The notes beneath the pieces are model-generated. The model made no database searches, was not told the origin of the DNA, and saw only the letters and a list, made by a program, of their open reading frames with translations. Of a DNA stretch of 64,000 bases, positions 18,024 through 26,400 are shown piece after piece (positions within the stretch are counted from its first letter, which is position 1; each line of letters opens with the position of its first letter). The position numbers and the translations under genes are program-made. The DNA comes from Hymenobacter properus (GTDB taxonomy: Bacteria; Bacteroidota; Bacteroidia; Cytophagales; Hymenobacteraceae), in contig NZ_JADQDP010000001.1 in NCBI RefSeq assembly GCF_015694735.1, forward strand, positions 806,001-870,000, read 5' to 3'.

Positions 18024-19757
18024 ATGACGTCAAGCTTGAATTTCCCCCGCGTGTCGGTGCCACTGCTGCTCGCCGCTACGCTGTTTTCTTCGTGTGCGCG
18101 CCGGCCCCAGGCCAGTGGCGCTGTGGCCAGCACCGCCGTGAGCGTGCCCACCCCAGCCCCGGCGGCCACGCCGGTGGCTCCCGAAACCCCGGCCCCGGCC
18201 AAGCCCGCCCCCATCGGCGACCAGAGTGCCGCCCAGTGGTACCTCAAAGACCCCGAACTGGACAAGGTGCCCGGCGTGGGCGCCACCCGCACCTACGCCG
18301 AGCTGCTGAAGAACCTGACGCCCACGCCCATCGTGGTGGCCGTCATCGACTCGGGCATCGACACGGCTCACGTCGACCTGAAGCCGATTTTATGGACCAA
18401 CTCCAAGGAGATTCCCGGCAACGGCATCGACGACGACAAGAATGGCTACATCGACGACGTGCACGGCTGGAACTTCCTGGGCGGCCCCGACGGCCGCAAC
18501 GTGAACGCCGAAACCCTGGAAATGACCCGTATTGTGGCCGCCGGCCGCGTGCGCTTCAAGGGCAAAACCGCCGCCACGGTAAAGCCAACTGAAAAGGCCG
18601 ACTACGCCCTGTATCAAAAAGCCGAGAAGGCCTACAAAAAACGCCTGGCCGAAGAAACCGAGCGCAACAAGGAAGTGGAAAGCATGGCCGGCCCTCTCAC
18701 CCAGATGGTGGCGGCCATGAAGCAGGCCCTCGGCACCGAGAAGCTGGACACCGTGGCCCTGAAGAGCGCCAACCCCGACGACCCCAACCTGAAGCGCGCC
18801 ATCGGGGGCATGCTGGAAATGATGCGACAGACCGGTGCGGCCGACGCCGACGCGTTGCTCACCCAGCTCAACGAGGGCATGAAGCAGGAGCGCAGCCTGC
18901 TGGATAATTCGCTCAACCTGAATTTCAACCCGCGGGCCGACATCGTGAAGGATAACCCTGACGACGTAACCCAGCGCTACTACGGCAACAACGACCTGCA
19001 CGGCCCCGACCCCATGCACGGCACCCACGTGTCGGGCATCATCGCCGCCGTGCGCGACAACAACCTCGGCGTGCAGGGCCTGGCCCCCGCCCCGGTGCGC
19101 ATCATGACGGTGCGCGCCGTGCCCGACGGCGACGAGCGCGACAAAGACATTGCCAACGCCATTCGCTACGCCGTGGATAACGGCGCCAGCATCATCAACA
19201 TGAGCTTCGGCAAGGAGTTTTCGCCCCAGCGCGCCGCCGTGGAGGCCGCTTTCAAGTACGCTGCCGCCAAGAACGTGCTGCTGGTGCACGCCGCCGGCAA
19301 CGAGAACCAGAATCTCGACGTGAGCGACAACTACCCGGCCTCCTTCTATATGAATAAAGCCACGGTGCCCAACCTGCTCACCGTGGGCGCCTCGGGCCCG
19401 AAGGACAACGCCGCCCTGCCCGCCGATTTCTCCAACTACAGCAAAAAGGCGGTGGACGTGTTTGCGCCCGGCGTCGCAATTTTCAGCACCCTGCCCGGCA
19501 GCACCTTCGGCAACGAAAGCGGCACCAGCATGGCCTCGCCCGTGACGGCCGGTGTGGCGGCCGTGCTCAAGTCCTACTTTCCCAAGCTCACGGCTGCCGA
19601 TTTGAAGCGCATCATCATGCAGTCGGCCCAGGTGCACCACACGCAAGTGAGCGTGCCCGGCACCGAGAAGACGGCCGATTTCTCAACGCTTTCGGTAACT
19701 GGCGGCGTAGTGGATATGTACGAGGCCGTGAAGCTGGCGCAGAAAGCGGCAATGTAA
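18024..19757 (+). CDS. S8 family subtilisin-like serine peptidase, lipoprotein
   Basis: A 577-residue subtilase with a lipoprotein signal (lipobox FSSC, about residue 24) and a Pro/Ala-rich linker. The catalytic triad is complete: Asp109 (VIDSGID), His332 (HGTHVSG) and Ser502 (GTSMASP), with oxyanion Asn in HAAGNEN. The Asp and His are 223 residues apart, far more than in classical subtilisins; the insert is largely charged helix (about 175-310), and a GIDDDKNGYIDD acidic loop may bind calcium. It probably sits on the outer membrane as an envelope protease. Converges on the SDR gene across a paired D-type repeat. Confidence 0.93.
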   Translation: MTSSLNFPRVSVPLLLAATLFSSCARRPQASGAVASTAVSVPTPAPAATPVAPETPAPAKPAPIGDQSAAQWYLKDPELDKVPGVGATRTYAELLKNLTPTPIVVAVIDSGIDTAHVDLKPILWTNSKEIPGNGIDDDKNGYIDDVHGWNFLGGPDGRNVNAETLEMTRIVAAGRVRFKGKTAATVKPTEKADYALYQKAEKAYKKRLAEETERNKEVESMAGPLTQMVAAMKQALGTEKLDTVALKSANPDDPNLKRAIGGMLEMMRQTGAADADALLTQLNEGMKQERSLLDNSLNLNFNPRADIVKDNPDDVTQRYYGNNDLHGPDPMHGTHVSGIIAAVRDNNLGVQGLAPAPVRIMTVRAVPDGDERDKDIANAIRYAVDNGASIINMSFGKEFSPQRAAVEAAFKYAAAKNVLLVHAAGNENQNLDVSDNYPASFYMNKATVPNLLTVGASGPKDNAALPADFSNYSKKAVDVFAPGVAIFSTLPGSTFGNESGTSMASPVTAGVAAVLKSYFPKLTAADLKRIIMQSAQVHHTQVSVPGTEKTADFSTLSVTGGVVDMYEAVKLAQKAAM

Positions 19758-19759
19758 AA

Positions 19760-19938
19760 CCTCACCCCCGGCCCCTCTCCACGGGGAGAGGGGAGCCTGA
19801 CGGAATTCAATGAAAAGCCCCGGCTCGAGTACGAGTCGGGGCTTTTTGCTTTTTTATTAAGTGCTCTGCTCTTGCAAGAGGTGTCACTGAGCTGTGCCAT
19901 GGCTCCCCTCTCCCCATGGAGAGGGGCCGGGGGTGAGG
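19760..19938. repeat. Paired D-type inverted repeat wrapping a terminator
   Basis: Arms 19760-19797 and 19901-19938 are 38-bp reverse complements with one mismatch (CCTCACCCCCGGCCCCTCTCC type). Each arm can also fold on itself (CTCTCC...GGAGAG). A separate terminator hairpin lies between them. Confidence 0.88.
19813..19847. terminator. Bidirectional terminator between subtilase and SDR genes
   Basis: 15-bp stem with one mismatch (AAAAGCCCCGGCTCG, 19813-19827; partner 19832-19846), AGTA loop, T-rich on the right and A-rich on the left. Its stem resembles the inner terminators of family A. Confidence 0.82.
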
Positions 19939-19957
19939 TTGCGCTGCCGGGCAGTTC

Positions 19958-20767
19958 CTACCCCACATCCACGCCCTTTTCCTCCTTGCGGAAGTGGTTT
20001 AGCACCAGCTTATCGCTGAGGCCCGGCAGCCACTTGTTCAGGAATACCACCAGCTTGCCCTGGCCCGTGAGCACGAGCGTGCGCTTGCGCTGCTGCACGG
20101 CGCGCAGGATTTCATCGGCTACGGCTTCGCTGCTCATCATGGCGCCCTCGTCGCGCGGGCTCTCGCCCTGGGCCGAGCCATCGGCGGCCAGGGCCGTGTT
20201 GCGGATGTTGGAGGCGGTGAAGCCAGGCGCGGCCGTGAGCACGTTCACGCCTTGGTCGAGCAGCTCGGTGCGCAGAGCTTCGAGGAAACCGTTCATGGCA
20301 AACTTCGAGGCCGAGTAGCCCGTGCGGCCCGGCAGGCCCCGGTAGCCCGCAATGCTGCTGATGCCCACCACCGTGCCCTTGCTCTTGAGCAAGTGCGGCA
20401 GGGCAAACTTGGTGCTGAAAACGGTGCCGAAGAAGTTGGTTTGCATGAGGCGCTTGATGACTTCGAGGTCGGCGTCCTGGAAGCGGGCGCGCATGCTGAT
20501 GCCGGCGTTGTTGAGCAGCACATCGAGGCCGCCGAAGCGGGCCACGGTTTCCTGCACGGCCCGCTCGGCGGCGGCTTCGTCGCCCACGTCGGCGCGCACA
20601 GTGAGGTGGGCCACGCCGGCGGCGGCCAGGGCCTGGGCGGTTTCGGCCAGCTTGGTTTCGTCGCGGCCCGTGATGGCCACCTGGTAGCCGGCCCGGCCGA
20701 AGGCCAGCGCGCAGGCCCGGCCAATGCCCGAGGTGCCGCCGGTGATGAGAACAGTAGGAGAAGGCAT
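19958..20767 (-). CDS. SDR family oxidoreductase
   Basis: A 269-residue short-chain dehydrogenase/reductase with the Rossmann motif TGGTSGIG near the N-terminus, NNAG, the catalytic Ser in GISSIAG and the YSASK Tyr/Lys pair. It is of the classical NAD(P)-dependent type; the Arg in ITGRDE suggests NADP preference, which is inference. The C-terminal LVVFLNKWLPGLSDKLV is amphipathic or weakly membrane-associated, as in some lipid-acting SDRs. The start at 20767 (MPSPTVLITG) places the motif normally; the 19-codon extension was rejected. Confidence 0.92.
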   Translation of the reverse strand: MPSPTVLITGGTSGIGRACALAFGRAGYQVAITGRDETKLAETAQALAAAGVAHLTVRADVGDEAAAERAVQETVARFGGLDVLLNNAGISMRARFQDADLEVIKRLMQTNFFGTVFSTKFALPHLLKSKGTVVGISSIAGYRGLPGRTGYSASKFAMNGFLEALRTELLDQGVNVLTAAPGFTASNIRNTALAADGSAQGESPRDEGAMMSSEAVADEILRAVQQRKRTLVLTGQGKLVVFLNKWLPGLSDKLVLNHFRKEEKGVDVG

Positions 20768-21052
20768 GGTTTTAAAAATGGGCCCAGTGGGCCGTGAAAG
20801 GCAAAAGCGAAAGGTTGCGGCCAAATTTACGGCTGGGTGGTGCGATTTTTGCGTGGCACGCTTTAAACCCTGAGCAGGGGCAGCGGTCAGGCCATTAGCT
20901 GGTGCTGGCCGGATGGATAAACAGGGCCTTTGGCCGACGGTTCTCGGGGCACGGACGAATAAAACCCCGAAATAGCCGATTGCTGCTTTTCCGTCGGTAT
21001 TTTGTCCTTACATTTATCCATTGAATTCTATTGTTTTCCCTCAAAATACTGT
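20768..21052. other. Divergent intergenic region between SDR and GEVED genes
   Basis: About 285 bp with no gene. On the minus strand an exact TAAATTTG (20829-20822) is a good -7 box about 55 nt before the SDR start, but no TTG lies at the right distance. On the plus strand only near matches (TACATTTA, 21009-21016) precede the GEVED gene. A CCGACGG/CCGTCGG pair is present around 20936-20997. Confidence 0.5.
20822..20829 (-). promoter_or_regulatory. Bacteroidota-type -7 promoter box for the SDR gene
   Basis: Minus-strand TAAATTTG matches TAnnTTTG exactly; the -33 TTG is not evident. Confidence 0.45.
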
Positions 21053-23311
21053 ATGCTTCCACTCCTACGCTCTTGGTCCCGCGTTGCTTCCGGCGTAGCG
21101 GCCGTTCTGCTGTCGCTGGGAATCTCATCGGCCGCTGAGGCCCAGACTTGTCCCATCAACGCGGCGTGCACGCCGGGCTCGGCCAGCGTCAGCAACCCCG
21201 CGCTCTACGGCATGGCGATTCTGAACGTCACGGTGGGCACCAACGTGCTGGCCAACCGCACGACGTACCTGGCGGGCTACCACGACTACAGCTGCACGCA
21301 AAACGCGGCACTGGTGGTGGGCCAGCCCTACTCCATCAGCGTGCGCACCACCACCACGGCGGCCCAGAACGTGCGCGTGTGGATAGATTACAACAACGAC
21401 GGCGCCTTCACCGGCAACAACGAGCTGGTGTTTAGCTCCGACAACGCCACCACGCACTCGGGCACGTTCACGGCGCCGGCTACAGCCACGCTGGGCGCCC
21501 GCCTGCGCATGCGCGTGGCCACCGACTACGCCAACAGCCCGATTCCGACGTCGTGCTCCACGCCGGTGTACTCGCAGGATGAAGACTACAGCGTGACGCT
21601 GTCGGCCAACGCCGCCCCGCCGGTGGCCGCCTTCACCACCAGCGCCACCACCACCTGCACCGGCTGCGTGCAATTCACCGACGCCAGCCAGAACGTGCCC
21701 ACGGCCTGGCTTTGGACGTTTGGCGACGGCCAGACCAGCAACGCGCAAAACCCCAACCACTGCTACACCACGGCCGGCACCTATGCCGTGACGCTGCGCG
21801 CCACCAACGCGGCCGGCAACAACACCACGGCCGCCACCAGCATTACCTACAACACCCAGGTGCCCGTGGCCGCGGCCTGCACGCCCACCACGGTGAACTA
21901 CTTCGGCAACTACGGCATCACCCGCTTCCGGCTGGGTACCATCGACAACACCTCGGCCGATGGCAGCGCCGGTTACCAGAACTTCACCTGCACGCAGCGC
22001 GTCGAGCTGATGGTGGGCCTGAGCACCCAGATGATTATCACCACGGGCGGCACCAACGCGCATGACATCCGGGTGTACCTCGACGCCAACAACAACGGCA
22101 CGTTTGACACCGGTGAGCAGATTTACCAGAGCCTGAGCACCCCCAGCCCCGGGGCCACGGCCAATATTACCCTGCCCGCCACCGTGACCCTGAACCAGCC
22201 CCTGCGCCTGCGCGTGATTGCCGACGCCGTGGGCAACAGCACGTCGCCCTGCTCCAACCAGGTGAGCGGCCAGGCCGAGGACTACACCCTCATTGCCCGC
22301 CCCAACACTTCGCCCCCGCTCGTGAGCTTCACCAGCAACTACGTGGCGGGTGGCTGCGTGAACCCCGTGCAGTTCACCGATGCCAGCCAGAACGCGCCCA
22401 CGTCGTGGCTCTGGAACTTTGGCGACGGCCAGACCAGCACGGCCCAGAACCCCTCGCACCAGTACACTACCGCCGGCACCTTCACGGTGAGCCTGACGGC
22501 TACCAACAACAACGGCTCGGCCACCACCACGCGCCTGAACTACCTCACCATTCAGCTTCCGTGCTTCACCTATTGCGCTGCCAATGGCACCGGCGGCATG
22601 GGGCCGGGCGGCGTGCAACAGGCCAGCCCGTTCTACATCACATCGGTGGCCGTGACCAACGCCCAGCCTTCCTACAACAATGTGACCGGTAACGCGACAG
22701 GTGGCTACGGCAACTACACCGGCAACCCCATTGCCATGGGGGCCAGCCGCACCGTGAACCTGACCATGGCCGTCAACCTGACGACGTCGCACCGCGTGGC
22801 CGTGTGGGTCGACCAAAACCAAAACGGGTTGTTCGACACCAGCGAGCTGCTGTCGAGCGCAGTGCCCACCACGCTGAGCTACTCCACCACCTTCACGGTG
22901 AACAGCCCGGCGGCCGGCGCCAGCCTGCGCATGCGGGTAATGACGGCGGCTAACGCCAACAACCCCTTGGCGTGCAGCGTGAACCTGCTCAACGCCGAAT
23001 ACGAAGACTACCAGCTGGTATTCGGGCCGTTGGCGAGCCGCCAGGAGCAGGCCTTGCCCAGCCTCAGCCTCTACCCCACCCCCACGCCTGATGGCCGCGT
23101 GCACCTGCGCCTGCCCGACGCCAGCGCCGCCGGCACCTACTCCGCCGCGGTGCAGAACCTGCTGGGCGCCACGCTGCTCAGCACCTCCCTCCGCCTGGGC
23201 CCCGCCGCCGATGCCGAGCTGGACCTGAGCCGCCTGGCGCCCGGCGTGTACCTGCTGCAATTGCGCGACGCCCAGGGCCAAACGGCCGTGCGCCGCGTGG
23301 TGCGCGAATAG
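21053..23311 (+). CDS. Secreted GEVED/PKD repeat protein with T9SS C-terminal sorting domain
   Basis: A 752-residue surface or secreted protein. The ATG at 21053 gives a good signal peptide ending SSAAEAQ. Then come three GEVED-type domains (about 35-185, 275-415, 505-660; each with an RVAVWVDQNQNG-like segment and an EDY end) alternating with two PKD domains (about 190-270 and 420-500; WLWTFGDGQTS, WLWNFGDGQTS). The last 75 residues (YPTPTPDGRVHL to VRRVVRE) form a type A T9SS sorting domain, so it should leave by type IX secretion. No enzyme motif was seen; adhesion or structure is likely. A TTG 17 codons earlier is a worse start. Confidence 0.9.
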   Translation: MLPLLRSWSRVASGVAAVLLSLGISSAAEAQTCPINAACTPGSASVSNPALYGMAILNVTVGTNVLANRTTYLAGYHDYSCTQNAALVVGQPYSISVRTTTTAAQNVRVWIDYNNDGAFTGNNELVFSSDNATTHSGTFTAPATATLGARLRMRVATDYANSPIPTSCSTPVYSQDEDYSVTLSANAAPPVAAFTTSATTTCTGCVQFTDASQNVPTAWLWTFGDGQTSNAQNPNHCYTTAGTYAVTLRATNAAGNNTTAATSITYNTQVPVAAACTPTTVNYFGNYGITRFRLGTIDNTSADGSAGYQNFTCTQRVELMVGLSTQMIITTGGTNAHDIRVYLDANNNGTFDTGEQIYQSLSTPSPGATANITLPATVTLNQPLRLRVIADAVGNSTSPCSNQVSGQAEDYTLIARPNTSPPLVSFTSNYVAGGCVNPVQFTDASQNAPTSWLWNFGDGQTSTAQNPSHQYTTAGTFTVSLTATNNNGSATTTRLNYLTIQLPCFTYCAANGTGGMGPGGVQQASPFYITSVAVTNAQPSYNNVTGNATGGYGNYTGNPIAMGASRTVNLTMAVNLTTSHRVAVWVDQNQNGLFDTSELLSSAVPTTLSYSTTFTVNSPAAGASLRMRVMTAANANNPLACSVNLLNAEYEDYQLVFGPLASRQEQALPSLSLYPTPTPDGRVHLRLPDASAAGTYSAAVQNLLGATLLSTSLRLGPAADAELDLSRLAPGVYLLQLRDAQGQTAVRRVVRE

Positions 23312-23349
23312 CCTTTGCCCTCAACCATTTGTGATTTCCCGGCATGAAA

Positions 23350-23382
23350 CAATCCGACGGCTTCCGGGCCGTCGGATTGTTT
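23350..23382 (+). terminator. Terminator between the two large surface-protein genes
   Basis: 11-bp stem CAATCCGACGG (23350-23360) with CCGTCGGATTG (23369-23379), 8-nt loop, TTT after the stem. The open frame beginning at 23344 crosses it, which argues for the later start at 23413. Confidence 0.75.
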
Positions 23383-23412
23383 GGTCAGTATTCCCTCCCT
23401 TTACCTTTTTAT

Positions 23413-26400
23413 ATGTTTAAAACCTTACCACGGCTTTTTTTGGGGTCGATTCTGCTGCTGGCGCTCCTGGTGCTGGGCATGGCTCCGGCGCGAGCTACTC
23501 ACTTGCTGGGCGGCGAGATGAGCTACCGCTACCTGGACGCTAACGGGCCCACGGCCACCCCGTTTCGCTACGAAATAACGGTCACCATCTACAGCAACGG
23601 CCTCTACAGCACCAACCCGGGCGGTATTGCGCCGCCCCCCACCAGTGCCCCGGTTACCATTTTCAACCGGACCACCGGGGCCAGCACCCCGCTCAACATT
23701 CCCCGGACGTCGCCGTCGCTTTCCGGGCCCCTGCCGCAGCCCATTTCGCCGCCGGTGCCGACGGGCTGCACCGTGCAGGGCCCCACCCAGCCGTTCTACC
23801 TGTGCAAGTACATCCAGGTGGTGAACTTGCCCGTGTCGTTTGATGGCTACTACGCCGTGTACTCGGTGGGCGCGCGCAACGCCGGCATCACCAACCTCCT
23901 CAACTCCAGCGGCCAGAACATGTCGCTGTACGTGAGCATGGCGCCGCCGCTCATCTCGAACCGCTCGCCGGTTTTCTCGGACACCGCGGTGGCCATTGTT
24001 TGCCAGAACGACACCACCATTTCGCTCAACAACGCGGTGGACGCCGACGGCGACCGTTTGGCGTATTCCTTCGGCACGCCCTACAACGCCCTGACCAACA
24101 GCCCCGGTCTGGTTCCGCCCACTTTCTCTACCACGCCTTACTTCAACTCCAGCTACAGCGCGGCTACGCCTTTCGGCACGGGCGCCGGCAACTTTGCCTT
24201 GCTCAACGCCAGCACCGGCGTAGCCAAGTACGGCGCCACCACCAACGGCCTCTACGTGGTGGCCGTGGACGTGCAGGAATACCGCAACATCAACGGCCGC
24301 GAAGTCCTGATTGGCACCACCCGCCGCGACTTGCAGCTGGTGGTATCGACCTGCCCAACCACGCCGCCCCCGGTTTTGCCCTCTACCATCACCACGCCCC
24401 GCAACTACACCATTGAGGAAGGGCAGTCGCTGAGCATTCCGATTACGGCCACGCAATCCAGCACCCCCGGGCACCCGTTGGTGCTCACGGCCAACAGCGT
24501 GCTGCTGGACGGCAGCGGCCCTTTCAATACCACTTTTAACAACAGCACGGGCACCGTGCAGCCCGGCAACGTGACCGGCACGGCCACGGCCAGCGGCACG
24601 GGCTCCGTCACGGGCACGTTTGTGTTCAACTCGGTCTGCGGCAATGCCCGCTCCACGCCCTACGACATTGCCGTGACGGTGAAAGACAACGGCTGCGGCG
24701 GCAAACTGGCTTCCGACGTGTTCCGCATCACGGTGACCCGCGCCGCGGGCCCCACTGCCATCAACGGCCCGGCCACGGTGTGCGACCCGGCCACGGTGCG
24801 CACCTACACGGCCTCCGGCCCGGTGCCTACGTCCTACAACTGGCGCGTGCTGAAAGGCACCATCAGCAGCGGCCAGGGCACCAACGCGGTGAACGTGACC
24901 TGGAACAGCGCCAACACCACGGGCACGCTGATTCTGAAAGGCATCTCCTCGCGCGGCTGCCCCACCGACTCGGTGGTGAAAACCGTGGACATTCGCCCGC
25001 TGCCGGCCCTGACGGTAACGGCCGCCGCGCCCACCATCTGCCTGGGCGGCAGCACCACCCTCACCGTGACGGGCCAAGCCGGCCTGACTTACGTGTGGAG
25101 CGGCGGGGGCATCAACTCCACCAGCAGCACCGTAACCGTGAACCCGACGACCACCACGACCTACACCGTGACGGGCACCGACGGCACCTGCACCATCTCG
25201 AACACCGTGACGGTGACCGTGACGCCCCCGCCCACGGCCGATGCCGGCGCCGACCGCAGCGTGTGCCCCGGCGTGGCTTCAACGCTCGGCGGCACGCCCA
25301 TTGCAGGTGCTACCTACGCCTGGAGCCCGGCCACCGGCCTGAGCAGCACCACCGTGGCCAACCCCACCGTGACGCTGCCCAACACCACTAACGCCCCCAT
25401 TGTAGCCACCTACACCCTGACGGTGACCGTGGGCAACAACTGCTCGAGTGTGGGCACGGTGCGCGTGACGGTGAACCCCGCCGCGACGGCCAACGCCGGT
25501 CCGGCCCTGAGCACCTGCTCGGGAGTGGCCTCGGCCCCCATCGGCACGGCGGCCCTCACGGGCTACACTTATAGCTGGAGCCCCGCCACGGGCCTGAGCA
25601 GCGCCACGGCCGCCCAGCCGACGGTGACGCTGCCCAATACCACCGGCTCCCCCATCACCCAGACTTACACTGTGACTGCCACCAGCGCGACGGGCTGCAC
25701 CGCCACGTCGTCGGTGGTGGTGACGGTGAACCCGGCTGCCGTGTCCACGCCCGGCCCGGCCATCAGCTTCTGCTCGGGCACGACTTCGGCCCCGCTGGGC
25801 GGCTCGGCTACTGCGGTGCCCGGCACCACCTATAGCTGGAGCCCCACTACTGGCCTGAGCAACCCCAACATTCTGAACCCGACGGTGACGGGAACCAATA
25901 CCACTGGCGCGCCCATCACCACGACTTACACCCTGACCGCTACCACCGCCAACGGCTGCGTGGCCACGGGCACGGTGGCGGTGACCATCAACCCGGCCGC
26001 CGTGGCTGACGCCGGCTTGGCCAAATCGACCTGCTCGAACGTGCCGGTGGCCATCGGCAACGGCACGCCGGTAGCCGGCACCACCTACGCCTGGAGCCCG
26101 GCCACCGGCCTGAGCTCCACTTCGGTGCTCAACCCCACTGTAACGCTACCCAACACGACCAGCGCCAACATTACCCAGACCTACACGCTGACCGCTACCA
26201 CCGCCAACGGCTGCACCGCTACCAGCACGGTAGTTGTGACCGTTTTCCCGGCTGCAGTGGCCACCCCCGGCCCGGCTGTAGCTTTCTGCTCGGGTGCTAG
26301 TGCCACGCTGGGCAGCGGCACGCCGGTAGCCGGCACCACGTATGCCTGGAGCCCGGCCACCGGCCTGAGCTCCACTTCGGTGCTCAACCCGACTGTGACC

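Noticed and set aside
23344..23412. Earlier start for the giant adhesin
   Set aside because: The segment crosses a terminator hairpin and removes the normal signal-peptide position; 23413 is better.
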